Shown here: one piece after another, positions 1-7,855 of the stretch
How positions within the stretch are numbered: the first letter of the stretch is position 1
Layout of the letters: every line of letters begins with the position of its first letter
NCBI RefSeq assembly: GCF_900105245.1
Contig: NZ_FNSZ01000001.1
Location: 806,001-870,000 of the forward strand
Origin: Streptomyces sp. 1222.5
GTDB taxonomy: Bacteria; Actinomycetota; Actinomycetes; Streptomycetales; Streptomycetaceae
Direction of reading: 5' to 3'
DNA length: 64,000 nt
Notes under the pieces: model-generated
What the model saw: only the letters and a program-made list of their open reading frames with translations
Database searches by the model: none
Told to the model about the DNA's origin: nothing
Program-made: the position numbers and the translations under genes

Positions 1-1062
1 GGCCGTGGGGGTGAGCTGGCGGTACGACAGGTCGAAGGCGCCGGCCACCCGCAGGTCTCCGGCGGTCAGCGCGTCGAGTCGCCGTTCCTCCAGGGCCAGC
101 CGGTCCGCGAGCCGGCGCAGGCTCCAGCCGGTGCGGGTGGCCAGCCAGTTGCCGGCCACCCTGAGGGCTAGCGGCAGGTGCCCGCAGAGCCGGGCGACCT
201 CCGCGAGGGCCGCCGGATCGGCCGCCGCGCGGTCCTCGCCGACGAGGGAGGAGAGGAAGGCGGCCGACTCCGCGGTGCCGAGGCCGCCGAGGGGCAGGCG
301 GTGCACGCTGTCGAGGCCGGTCAGCATGCGCCGGCTGGCCACCAGCACCAGCGCGCGTCCGGTGCCCGGCAGCAACGGTCGTACCTGGGCCTCGTCGCGG
401 GCGTTGTCCAGGACCAGCAGGCACCTGCGGTCGGCGAGCACCTGCCGGTACAGGGCGGGGTGGGCCGGTGCGCCGGCCTTGGCGAGGTCCCGGTCGGGCA
501 CGCCCAGCGCCTTGAGCACACCGACCATCAGTTCGGCCGGGGCGGGCGGGGTGTCGTCCGTGCCGCGCAGGTCCACCACGAGCTGCCCGTCCGGGAAGCG
601 GTCGGCGAGCCGGCGAGCCGCGCGCAGGGCGAGGCTGGTCTTGCCCGTGCCCGGTGCGCCGGAGACGGCGACCACGACGGGCTGGCGCGCGGTGGCGTCG
701 TCCTCGCCGGTGAGGTCGCCGGGTGATCCGGCGAGTTCCGTCAGCCGCAGCAGTTCGCCGTCGCGGCCGACGAAGTCGTCCGTGCCGCGCGGGAAGGAGC
801 GCACACCGAAGGGGTGGTATCCGGGGGTGCGGCCGGTACGGGCGGCGGCGAGCAGGCGTTCCCGGTCGGTGTCGTGGAGTCCGAGGCCGTCGGCGAGGGC
901 GGCCACGGTGCGGCGCTGCGGGGCCGCGCGGCGTCCGCGCTCCAGGTCGCCGATGCCCCGCACGCTGACCCCGGACGCCTCGGCCAGCCCTTCGATGGTC
1001 AGCGAGTTGGCAAGCCGGAGTTCTCGCAGCAGCGCCCCGAACGACGCGTCGTGTGCGGACAC
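1..1062 (-). CDS. HTH/NB-ARC regulator, partial (C-terminus beyond window)
   Basis: This is a probable transcriptional regulator read leftward and cut off by the window edge after 354 residues. A helix-turn-helix of the XRE/HTH_31 kind covers about residues 8-60 (FGALLRELR, then LAEASGVSVRGIGDLERG). An NB-ARC type ATPase follows, with a Walker A motif (SGAPGTGKTSLA, about residues 142-153), a Walker B-like LLVLDNARD and the GxPLA-type motif GHLPLALRVAG. Such proteins usually carry TPR repeats further on, which would lie outside the window. I chose the GTG at 1062 because AAGGGG sits just upstream. An in-frame ATG at 1095 has no ribosome site. The gene is divergent from the Crp/Fnr regulator and lacks the palindrome found at the biosynthetic promoters, so it may be a cluster-edge regulator or unrelated. 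Confidence 0.75.
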   Translation of the reverse strand, partial: MSAHDASFGALLRELRLANSLTIEGLAEASGVSVRGIGDLERGRRAAPQRRTVAALADGLGLHDTDRERLLAAARTGRTPGYHPFGVRSFPRGTDDFVGRDGELLRLTELAGSPGDLTGEDDATARQPVVVAVSGAPGTGKTSLALRAARRLADRFPDGQLVVDLRGTDDTPPAPAELMVGVLKALGVPDRDLAKAGAPAHPALYRQVLADRRCLLVLDNARDEAQVRPLLPGTGRALVLVASRRMLTGLDSVHRLPLGGLGTAESAAFLSSLVGEDRAAADPAALAEVARLCGHLPLALRVAGNWLATRTGWSLRRLADRLALEERRLDALTAGDLRVAGAFDLSYRQLTPTA

Positions 1063-1636
1063 GGCCCACCCCTTCTCGCACCAGAGGTTGAACATTCTAT
1101 GAGGTGGGAGGCGTTGTCGATCAAGGAACAGGGGTGCGGCGAAGTCCGGCCACCGCGCACGGGGCGGGGCGGCGAATCGTTTCGCGAGACGCGCGGCCGG
1201 GTGGCCGCCGACCTCCGCCGGAGCGGATTCCACCTCGGCGCCGGCGCCGCCCGACGGCGGCCGGGATGACCGGAGCCGGTGGTTCATGTGGCGCGATCTC
1301 CTGTACGCGACCTGCGGAACGTCTGGTACAAAGCGGGATCAACCAGCCCCGTCCGGTCGCCGCAGGAGCGTCTCGCATCCCATCTTTACCAGCGCTTTTT
1401 TCTGTCTGTCGAGTACGCCTGCCCTCTTGCGTCACAACCGGAATTTCCGCTTCTGCTGAACGGTCGGCAACGGCTGACAAATCGTTCGACATGGTTACGG
1501 TCAATTGTCGCCAACCTGACCCGTACCACTACCCCACCCTGGGGCAGATGTCTTAGATTCTGCCCCAGGAATAGATTCCAGACATGACGGTCAACCTACC
1601 AGCTTTGCCGGTCCACAAATGATCACCGGGAGCGGA
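1063..1636. other. 574-nt intergenic region between divergent regulators
   Basis: I see no convincing gene here. The left part is GC-rich; the part from about 1300 to 1636 is clearly richer in A and T than the neighbouring genes, as expected for promoters. It holds one long perfect inverted repeat (annotated separately) and probably the 5' leader of the Crp/Fnr gene. The TGCTCA-N4-TGAGCA palindrome found elsewhere in the window is absent. Confidence 0.5.
1538..1569. promoter_or_regulatory. 32-bp perfect palindrome upstream of Crp/Fnr gene
   Basis: The arms CCTGGGGCAGA (1538-1548) and TCTGCCCCAGG (1559-1569) pair perfectly over 11 bp around a 10-nt spacer. The repeat ends 67 nt before the chosen start codon. 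No T-run follows, so it is unlikely to be an intrinsic terminator. It could be an operator for a dimeric regulator or a leader hairpin controlling the regulator gene. Confidence 0.5.
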
Positions 1637-2326
1637 ATGGAACCCTTCTGTAACACCGAGCGAAGCCTGGCCGGCGTACTGCAGGACGCGGCCGGGAGAG
1701 GCACCATCAGGGGGACGCGGGTTCACATCGGCCGGCGGGAACACGTCTACAATCTCGGCCAGCCCGACGCGAACATTTATCTCGTCGAGAGCGGCCAGGT
1801 CAAAACACTCACCCACACACGCGACGGCAAACAGTGCCTCCTGTCGATACACGGCCCCGGGGACGTGTTCGGGGAATCCAGCGTGCTGGCCGCGAACCGC
1901 ACCGAGACCGCACAGGCCATGCAGGTCACGACGCTGGTCCAGGTGCGCGTGGCGCAGATCATGAACGACTGCGACCCACCCCTGCGCGAGGCGCTCATCG
2001 GCCACATGGCGAGCCGGCTGCTGGAGCAGCAGCAGGTGATCGCCAACCTGGTGACGATGGACAGCGAACACCGGCTCGCGGCGTTACTGGTGAATCTCGG
2101 CAAGAAGGTCGGAAAGCGTAGGGACCAGACGGCACTGATTCGCGACCGGATAACCCAGGAAGAGCTGGCGGAAATGGTCGGGACGACCCGTTCGCGTATC
2201 GGCTACTTTTTGAAAAGGTTTTCGGTTGCCGGCGTGGTGCATCGCACCGAGGACGCACACCTCTGCATTCATATAGCGGAACTGACGGATTATCTGGAGA
2301 ATTCCTCGCTGTCCGCCGGCCTGTAG
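1637..2326 (+). CDS. Crp/Fnr-family transcriptional regulator (LnmO-like)
   Basis: A 229-residue Crp/Fnr-type protein. A cyclic-nucleotide-binding-like beta-roll covers about residues 20-130 (IYLVESGQVK, then GPGDVFGESSVL). A dimerisation helix follows around MASRLLEQQQVIANL. The C-terminal winged helix contains ITQEELAEMVGTTRSRIGYF, with the presumed recognition helix at TRSRIGYFLKRF. I see no Cys cluster like that of Fnr. The leinamycin pathway has a regulator of this class (LnmO), so I infer that this is the pathway activator and the likely reader of the TGCTCA-N4-TGAGCA sites. The ATG at 1637 has GGGAG four bases upstream; an in-frame ATG at 1619 would add six residues but has no ribosome site. 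The 3' end overlaps the convergent C-S lyase gene by 37 bp. Confidence 0.85.
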   Translation: MEPFCNTERSLAGVLQDAAGRGTIRGTRVHIGRREHVYNLGQPDANIYLVESGQVKTLTHTRDGKQCLLSIHGPGDVFGESSVLAANRTETAQAMQVTTLVQVRVAQIMNDCDPPLREALIGHMASRLLEQQQVIANLVTMDSEHRLAALLVNLGKKVGKRRDQTALIRDRITQEELAEMVGTTRSRIGYFLKRFSVAGVVHRTEDAHLCIHIAELTDYLENSSLSAGL

Positions 2327-3591
2327 GACCTGCAGACCGGGGCCGGATATCCCGGAATACTTCTCGGCGGCGCCGGATCGGCGCCGCCGGATTCCGGGAC
2401 CTCTTCCCGCACGGCCTTCTCCATACGTCGGACCATTTCCTCCAGCAAGCGCTGCGAGGTGCCGAAGTTCAGGCGGATGAAGCCTTCGCTCCCGTATTCG
2501 CGGCCGTCGCTGACGGCGACCTTCCCGCGGCTCAGGAAGAACTCCGCCAGGTCGTCGGTGCCCAGCCGCTCCGCCAGCCGGCGGCCGTCGAGCCAGGCGA
2601 GGTAGCTGGCCTCGGGGGGTACCAGCACCAGGTCGGGGCCGAAGGACTCCAGCAGTTCGGCCAGCACCTGCCGGCTGCCGTGCAGATAGTGCCGCAGGGT
2701 CCGCAGCCAGGGACCGCCCCGCGTGAAGGCGGCCTCGCTCGCGCTGACGCCGAGGATGCCCACGCCATCTCGTTCCCTGGGGCGCATCTCCATGAGCCGG
2801 TCGTGGTCCTCGGGCCGGCCGGCGACGGCCATCGCGCACTTCAGACCGGACAGGTTCCAGCCCTTGCTCGCCGAGGCGGCCGTCACCGTCGGCACCCGGG
2901 CGGCCTCCGGCAGCGAGCCGAGCGGTACGTGCCCGTGCCCGGGGTGGGTGAGCGGGGCGTGCACCTCGTCCGAGAACACCGCCACCTGGAACTCGGCGGC
3001 CAGCTCCAGCACTTCGCGCAGTTCCTCACGGGTGAGGACGCGGCCGGTGGGGTTGTGCGGGTTGCACAGGAAGTAGGCCGCCGCTCCCGACCGGAAGGCC
3101 CGGGCCAGCCCTTCCAGGTCCAGCCGCCAATGCCCCCCGCGCAGGCGCATCGGCCGGGAGACGACCTGCCGTCCCGCCGCCGCGATGGCCTCGAAGTACG
3201 GCGGATACGCCGGTACGTCGACGACGACGGCGTCACCCGGCTCGGTGAACCGCTCCAGGGCCACCTCCATCACGCGCATGGTGTCGGGGAACAGCACCAC
3301 CTTCTCCGGCTCCACCCGCCAGCCCCAGCTCTCGTGCGCCCACGCGGCGAACGACCGCTGCACCGGTGCGTCGGTGGTGTAGGCGTAGGCGTAGCCGAGG
3401 TCCCCGCCCTCCGTCAGGTGCGCCCGGACGGCGTCGATCACCGGCTCGGCCACCGGGAAGTCCATCTCGGCGATGAAGGCGGGGAGGATGTCGGGCGGGT
3501 AGCGCCGCCACTTCTCGCTGCGCCGCCCGGACAGCGTCACGGCACGCAGACCGTCGAACAGGTGGATGAGCTCCCGCTGTACCTCCGACAA
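2290..3591 (-). CDS. PatB/MalY-type PLP-dependent C-S lyase (aminotransferase fold)
   Basis: A 433-residue fold-type I PLP enzyme of the cystathionine beta-lyase PatB/MalY group. Members cleave C-S bonds of cysteine conjugates or act as aminotransferases. Visible family signatures are AEMDFPVAEP near the N-terminus, CNPHNPTG at about 176-183, FSDEVHAPLTHPGH at about 206-219 and the PLP-lysine motif SKGWNLSG with Lys243. The start is a TTG at 3591 preceded by GGAGGAGGAGCG; the reading frame stays open further upstream but enters the P450 region antisense-side and is not coding. It lies 56 nt downstream of the P450 gene and probably shares its promoter. In a pathway with a built-in cysteine-lyase domain, a second C-S lyase suggests sulfur supply, processing of thiol conjugates or self-protection. 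The substrate cannot be read from the sequence. Confidence 0.8.
   Translation of the reverse strand: MSEVQRELIHLFDGLRAVTLSGRRSEKWRRYPPDILPAFIAEMDFPVAEPVIDAVRAHLTEGGDLGYAYAYTTDAPVQRSFAAWAHESWGWRVEPEKVVLFPDTMRVMEVALERFTEPGDAVVVDVPAYPPYFEAIAAAGRQVVSRPMRLRGGHWRLDLEGLARAFRSGAAAYFLCNPHNPTGRVLTREELREVLELAAEFQVAVFSDEVHAPLTHPGHGHVPLGSLPEAARVPTVTAASASKGWNLSGLKCAMAVAGRPEDHDRLMEMRPRERDGVGILGVSASEAAFTRGGPWLRTLRHYLHGSRQVLAELLESFGPDLVLVPPEASYLAWLDGRRLAERLGTDDLAEFFLSRGKVAVSDGREYGSEGFIRLNFGTSQRLLEEMVRRMEKAVREEVPESGGADPAPPRSIPGYPAPVCRSYRPADSEEFSR
2351..2398. terminator. Nested hairpin, possible terminator between convergent genes
   Basis: CGGCGGCGCCG (2365-2375) and CGGCGCCGCCG (2379-2389) form an 11-bp stem with a 3-nt loop. 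Outer arms CCCGGAAT (2351-2358) and ATTCCGGG (2391-2398) can extend it. It lies just after the Crp/Fnr stop codon, inside the 3' end of the convergent lyase gene. There is no clear T-run, which is common for Streptomyces terminators. Confidence 0.4.
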
Positions 3592-3647
3592 CGCTCCTCC
3601 TCCGGGCGGTGGGCGCGGCTGGCGGCCGCTGGTGGGCCGATGCCGGC

Positions 3648-4901
3648 TCACCAGGTGACCGGCAGCTCCTTGACGCCGTGGATGCCGAACAGGTGGTGCC
3701 AGAAGGGCACGTCGGCGGCGGGGACGGCGAGCCGCAGTCCCGGCAGCCGGGTGAACAGCCGGCCGAGCGTGACCTGGAGCTCCACGCGGGCCAGGGACTG
3801 TCCGGGGCACTGGTGGGGTCCGTGACCGAAGGCGAGGTGACCGCGGGCCGTACGGGTCACGTCGAAGCGGTCGGGATCGGCGAAGACGTCGGCGTCCCGG
3901 TTGGCGGTGGCGAGCTGGCACACCACGCCCTCCCCCGCGTGAATCGTTTCTCCGCCGAGGGTGACATCAGCCGTGGCGATGCGGTTCATGCCGATCTGCA
4001 TGGCCGTCTGGTGCCGCAGCAACTCGTCGACGGCGCCGGGGATCAGGGCCGGATCGGCCCGCAGGGCGGCGAGCTGCCCGGGGTTCTCGAGCAGCAGCAT
4101 GGTGCCCGTTCCGATCATGGTCGCCGTGGTGTGGTGGCCGGCCGCGAGCAGCAGCCAGGCGATGATCGCGACCTCCGCGCGGTCCAGCAGACCCGGCGCC
4201 ACCTGCTCGACGAGCAGCCGACTGATCAGGTCGTCGCCCGGCTGCTTCTCCTTGGCCGCCACCACCCCTTCCAGGTGGTCGAGGATGTCGTCCTTGGCCC
4301 GCATCATCTCCTCGGGGCCGCTGCGGCCGTTGATGAGGACGCGGGTGCGCGACTCGAACAGCGGACTGTCCTCGGCGGGCACTCCGAGCAGTTCACAGAC
4401 GACGGTGGACGGAACGGGGTAGGCGAGCGCCTCCATCAGGTCCACGGGGCCACCCTCGGCCTCCATCAGGTCCAGGCGGCCGTCGACGATCTGCTCGATC
4501 CGGGAGCGCAGTTCCTCGGCCCGGCGGCCGGTGAAGTCCCGGGCGAGCATGCGGCGGTAGCGCAGGTGCTCGGCGCCGTCGAGCCGGGGGAAGGTGCCCT
4601 TGAGGACCTGCGGCACGGGACGCGGGAACATCCGGGGGAAGTCCGGGTGGGAGCTGTCGGCGCTGAAGCGCGGATCGTCCAGCACGGCCCGGACGTCACG
4701 GTGCCGGGTGACCACGCGCGCCCGCTGCCCGCTGGGCAGGGTGGCCGGGGCGAACGGGTCCTCCGCCTGCAGCCGGCGGTACCCGGGGGGCGGGTCGAAC
4801 GGGCAGCCGGGCGCCTTCTCCTGGGGGAAGGCCGGTGGCTCCGCGCCGGGGGCCGGGGCCGGCTCCCCCTGCGTCCCGGTCGTGTCGGTCGAGTCCGTCA
4901 T
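3648..4901 (-). CDS. Cytochrome P450
   Basis: A 417-residue soluble bacterial P450, resembling the CYP105/107 type tailoring oxidases. The I-helix oxygen-binding motif reads AGHHTT, the ExxR motif is in DELLRHQ and the heme loop is FGHGPHQCPGQSLARVEL with the ligand Cys. All hallmark residues are present. The ATG at 4901 is preceded by GGGAAGGG. About 50 nt upstream of the start lies a TAGCGT hexamer, and 21 nt further is a copy of the palindromic operator. Leinamycin-type pathways use P450s for late hydroxylations or epoxidation of the macrocycle, so a tailoring role is inferred; the oxidised position cannot be predicted. It is the only P450 in the window, whereas the leinamycin cluster is reported to have more than one. 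No ferredoxin gene is present nearby. Confidence 0.92.
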   Translation of the reverse strand: MTDSTDTTGTQGEPAPAPGAEPPAFPQEKAPGCPFDPPPGYRRLQAEDPFAPATLPSGQRARVVTRHRDVRAVLDDPRFSADSSHPDFPRMFPRPVPQVLKGTFPRLDGAEHLRYRRMLARDFTGRRAEELRSRIEQIVDGRLDLMEAEGGPVDLMEALAYPVPSTVVCELLGVPAEDSPLFESRTRVLINGRSGPEEMMRAKDDILDHLEGVVAAKEKQPGDDLISRLLVEQVAPGLLDRAEVAIIAWLLLAAGHHTTATMIGTGTMLLLENPGQLAALRADPALIPGAVDELLRHQTAMQIGMNRIATADVTLGGETIHAGEGVVCQLATANRDADVFADPDRFDVTRTARGHLAFGHGPHQCPGQSLARVELQVTLGRLFTRLPGLRLAVPAADVPFWHHLFGIHGVKELPVTW

Positions 4902-4951
4902 GTGTCACCCTTCCCTCGCTGTACCCGCGGTCGGCACCGGCACGGGCTTCG

Positions 4952-4994
4952 ACGCTACGTCCCGGCGTCCGACGGTTCTGTTCACTTCTGAGCA
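4952..4994 (-). promoter_or_regulatory. Operator plus -10 upstream of P450 (site 1)
   Basis: The 16-mer at 4979-4994 reads TGTTCACTTCTGAGCA on the plus strand and matches TGCTCA-N4-TGAGCA at 11 of 12 arm positions. On the minus strand it is followed after 21 nt by TAGCGT (4957-4952), a good -10 hexamer. The operator centre then falls at about -41.5, the class II activator position of Crp/Fnr proteins. Confidence 0.7.
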
Positions 4995-5017
4995 TCACCG
5001 GGCCCGGATCGCTCGTT

Positions 5018-6316
5018 TCACGCCTCCCGGTGGGCGAGAACGACGGCGGAGTTGATGCCGCCGAAGCCGAACCCGTTGGACAGCACGAACCCGTCGCGCA
5101 CCGGCCGGGCCTCCTCGCGCACGAACCGCAGCCCGGGGTCGACGGGATCCAGCAGGCCGGGATCGGGGTGGACGAACCCGGCCCCCAGCTGCACCACCGC
5201 GGCGACGGCTTCCACGACGCCGGCCGCGCCGAGGCAGTGACCGGACAGGGCCTTCGTCGCGTTGATCCACGGTCCCTCCTCGCCCGTCCCGAACACCTCG
5301 CGCAGGGCCTCGGCCTCCGTCCGGTCCCCGAGGGGCGAACCCGTGCCGTGGGCGCTGACCCAGCCGATGTCGCCGGCGCCGACGCCCGCCTGAGCCAGCG
5401 CGCCCCGCATGGCCCGGACCTCGCCGTCCACCGACGGGTCGGCCAGATGGTTGCCGTCGAGGACGACGGCACACCCCGCGAGCCGGGCCAGCACCGTCGC
5501 CCCCCGTCCGTGGGCGGACCGCGCGGACTCCAGGACCATGCAGGCCGCCGCCTGTCCGGGGTGGAAGCCGCGCCGGCCGGTGTCGAACGGCGCGGGAGCT
5601 CGGGTGGGCGAACCCTCCGCCGGGGCCATGGCTCCTAGGGCGAGGTACCCGCGCGTCTGGAGCGTGGACAGCCGGGTCATCGCGCCCACGACCACACAGA
5701 CGTCCGCCGCCCCCGCCGCCAGCATGCGGGAGCCGTGGGCCAGGGCGAGGTTGCCGCTCGCCGAGGCCCCGCCGACGGTGCATCCCTCGCCGCGGACGCC
5801 GAGGACGCGGCTGAGCGTGCCGACGTGGTCGGTGTCCTGCTGGTGCAGGGCGTACCGGGCGGGCAGATAGGCCGCGCTGCGCTGTGCGCGGAGCCGGCCG
5901 TCCTCGGTGACCCGCTCCGTGAGGTTGTTGCCCGCCACGACGATCCCCACGCGCTCGGGCGGGGGTGCCGTGCGGTGCAGCCCGGCGTGCCGCCACGCCT
6001 GGAGGGCGGCGACGACCGCGGCGCGTACGGCGACCGGGGAGCGCAGAGCGGTGCGGCGGGCGAGCGTCCGCAGGTCCGGCGGCAGGTCGGGCACCGCCTC
6101 CAGCGCCTTGTCGGGGGTGTCCTCGGCCGCCAGTTCGGCCGTGAACGCGGGCCAGGCCACGCCGGGTTCGCCGGCGTCCTCGGGGGGCCGCGGCGCGGCG
6201 AGCGCTCCGCGGCCGGTCCGCAACGCGACGGCGAGGTCCCCGGGATCGGACGCGATGGCGCCAAGGACGCCGAGTCCGGTCACCACCACGGCGCCGGCCC
6301 CCGCCGGTCCGCTCAC
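5018..6316 (-). CDS. KS-like decarboxylase of HMG beta-branching cassette
   Basis: A 432-residue ketosynthase-fold protein. The active-site Cys of ordinary KSs (DTACSSS) is replaced: the aligned stretch reads VGGASASGNL, with Ser185 at the Cys position. The HGTG motif (SAHGTGSPLGD) and the GHxLGAAG motif (KALSGHCLGAAG) are retained. This Cys-to-Ser pattern is known for stand-alone KSs that decarboxylate malonyl-ACP to acetyl-ACP for HMG-synthase beta-branching (PksF and CurC type). The GTG start at 6316 overlaps the donor-ACP stop codon (GTGA), so the two are translationally coupled. Together with the adjacent HMG synthase they make the acetyl donor for a beta-methyl-type branch. Leinamycin itself uses the unrelated bifunctional LnmK at this step. 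This gene ends the 26.6-kb minus-strand operon. Confidence 0.88.
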   Translation of the reverse strand: MSGPAGAGAVVVTGLGVLGAIASDPGDLAVALRTGRGALAAPRPPEDAGEPGVAWPAFTAELAAEDTPDKALEAVPDLPPDLRTLARRTALRSPVAVRAAVVAALQAWRHAGLHRTAPPPERVGIVVAGNNLTERVTEDGRLRAQRSAAYLPARYALHQQDTDHVGTLSRVLGVRGEGCTVGGASASGNLALAHGSRMLAAGAADVCVVVGAMTRLSTLQTRGYLALGAMAPAEGSPTRAPAPFDTGRRGFHPGQAAACMVLESARSAHGRGATVLARLAGCAVVLDGNHLADPSVDGEVRAMRGALAQAGVGAGDIGWVSAHGTGSPLGDRTEAEALREVFGTGEEGPWINATKALSGHCLGAAGVVEAVAAVVQLGAGFVHPDPGLLDPVDPGLRFVREEARPVRDGFVLSNGFGFGGINSAVVLAHREA

Positions 6317-6588
6317 AGTCGCTTCCGCATGACGGCGGCCAGCGTGCCGATGTCGAGGCCCTGGTGGAACTCGTGCACGGGCACCACGATGCCGAGTTCC
6401 TCCATGGTCAGGGTGACGATGTCCGCACGGTCGATGCTGTTGCACCCCAGGTCCGACAGGGTGCGGTCGGGGGTGAACAGGGCGGGGTCCACCTCCGGCA
6501 CGATCTCCAGGGTGGTGCGGCGCAGCACCGCCAGCACACGCTCCTCGTCGCCGTCCGGACCGGGGACGCTCGCGGCTGATCCGTTCAC
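6313..6588 (-). CDS. Donor acyl carrier protein for beta-branching
   Basis: A 91-residue free-standing ACP. The phosphopantetheine motif reads DLGCNSIDRADI with Ser51. The NSIDRADI continuation is typical of the donor ACPs that carry malonyl/acetyl for HMG synthases, rather than of chain-elongation ACPs. I chose the GTG at 6588, which has GAGG upstream and lies 19 nt after the HMG synthase stop. It is followed by the decarboxylating KS with a 4-nt overlap. Its expected role is to accept malonyl from a stand-alone AT, be decarboxylated and present acetyl to the HMG synthase. Confidence 0.9.
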   Translation of the reverse strand: MNGSAASVPGPDGDEERVLAVLRRTTLEIVPEVDPALFTPDRTLSDLGCNSIDRADIVTLTMEELGIVVPVHEFHQGLDIGTLAAVMRKRL

Positions 6589-6607
6589 TGGTGGTACCTC
6601 CGGTTCG

Positions 6608-7855
6608 TCAGATCCATGCGTAGCGGCGGTGGTAGTCGCGTACGCCGGTGAGGGCGAGCAGCTCGGGGCGGTCGACGGCCCGTCGCAGCAGGGCGTCGTA
6701 CCGGCCGGGGTCGATGTCGCGGTGGGGTTCCGGCCGCAGGCAGGCGGTGTTCTCCGGGAGCAGGGCCGAGTACTCCTCGAAGTCGAGGTCGGCGCGGGCC
6801 CGCAGCCGTGGTCCGATGCGTGCCTCGGCGACGGCGGTGGCCGACTCCGGTCCGGCGACACCGCTGAAGAACTCCGAGGAGCAGCCGGAGCCGTAGGAGA
6901 AGAGGCCGACGCGGGCGGGCCCGTCGATCGGGGCGTGGTCGAGCAGGCTGGCCAGGGCGAGGTAGAGGGAGCCGGAGAACAGGTTGCCGGTCTGGCCGGG
7001 GTGGATCAGCGACGGGGCGACCCGGCGTTCGAAGTCCTCGGTGACGGCGCCGGCCGGGCTGCGGTACAGCTCGCGCATGAGGCGCCGGTGCGCCGCCCTG
7101 ACCATGCCGGAGAACGGGGTGTGCAGGGCGAGGAGGTCGAACGTCGTGGCGAAGTCGGCGCCCTCCACCCGGGACCGGTAGTCGGCGAAACTGCGTGAGA
7201 AGCACTCCAGATAGGCCATCAGCGACCGGTCGGCGTCGGCGATGTCGAGGTCGGGCCGGGGCCGGGCGGAGTCCAGGGTCTCGAAGCTGTGCACACCGAA
7301 CGCGCCCAGGTCGGCGGCGAGGACGCGGGGGCGGTCGCCGACGAGCAGGGCCACCGCGCCGGTTCCGGTGACCGGTTCGGCGTACTGGGCGCGGGCGTCG
7401 GCGAGGGACATGTCGGTGGAGACGATGAGCACCTTGGCCCCGGGCGAGAGCCCCGCGGCCAGGTAGCCGACGGCCAGCTGGAGCGCCGCCGTCGCGGCGT
7501 AGCAGGCCTGCTTCATCTCCAGCAGCCGGCAGGTGGGCGGCAGGCCCAGGTGCTCGTGCACGTACGAGGCGACGGACTTGCTGTGGTCGAGTCCGGACTC
7601 GGTGGTGGTGACGAGCAGTTCGATCCGGTCGCGGTCGGCCGGGTCGAGCCGTTCGAGCAGCGGCCGGGCCGCGTTGACGGCGTGGGTGACGGGGTCCTCG
7701 AAGGGCAGTGCCACGGACCGGCGGTCGGAGGCGACGTTGTCGAAGCGGCGCGCGTCGAGGCCGCGTCCGTCGAAGACCGCCCGGGCGCTGATGGCCGCGC
7801 TGCCGGCGTACACGTCGAGGGCCTCGATGCCGTACCCGGCGCCCGTGCCGCTCAT
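6608..7855 (-). CDS. HMG-CoA synthase homologue 1 (beta-branching)
   Basis: A 415-residue HMG-CoA synthase family enzyme of the PksG/LnmM type. It condenses acetyl from the donor ACP with the beta-ketone of an ACP-bound chain. The nucleophile is in EMKQACYAATAALQ (Cys118), and a conserved HTPFSGMV segment follows in the second half. The catalytic landmarks look intact. The ATG overlaps the stop codon of the giant PKS (ATGA), and a strong GGAGGAGGAAGG ribosome site lies in the PKS 3' end. The gene continues into the donor ACP and decarboxylase. A second, divergent homologue is at 52.8-54.0 kb, which raises the possibility that two branches are made. Confidence 0.92.
   Translation of the reverse strand: MSGTGAGYGIEALDVYAGSAAISARAVFDGRGLDARRFDNVASDRRSVALPFEDPVTHAVNAARPLLERLDPADRDRIELLVTTTESGLDHSKSVASYVHEHLGLPPTCRLLEMKQACYAATAALQLAVGYLAAGLSPGAKVLIVSTDMSLADARAQYAEPVTGTGAVALLVGDRPRVLAADLGAFGVHSFETLDSARPRPDLDIADADRSLMAYLECFSRSFADYRSRVEGADFATTFDLLALHTPFSGMVRAAHRRLMRELYRSPAGAVTEDFERRVAPSLIHPGQTGNLFSGSLYLALASLLDHAPIDGPARVGLFSYGSGCSSEFFSGVAGPESATAVAEARIGPRLRARADLDFEEYSALLPENTACLRPEPHRDIDPGRYDALLRRAVDRPELLALTGVRDYHRRYAWI

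Noticed and set aside
3592..3921. Longer start for the C-S lyase
   Set aside because: The extra 110 residues overlap the P450 3' end in another frame and are low-complexity; a strong ribosome site precedes the TTG at 3591.
5018..6316. Reading the stand-alone KS as a chain-elongating or FabF-type synthase
   Set aside because: The nucleophile Cys is replaced by Ser185, and it is coupled to a donor ACP and HMG synthase, which fits a decarboxylase.
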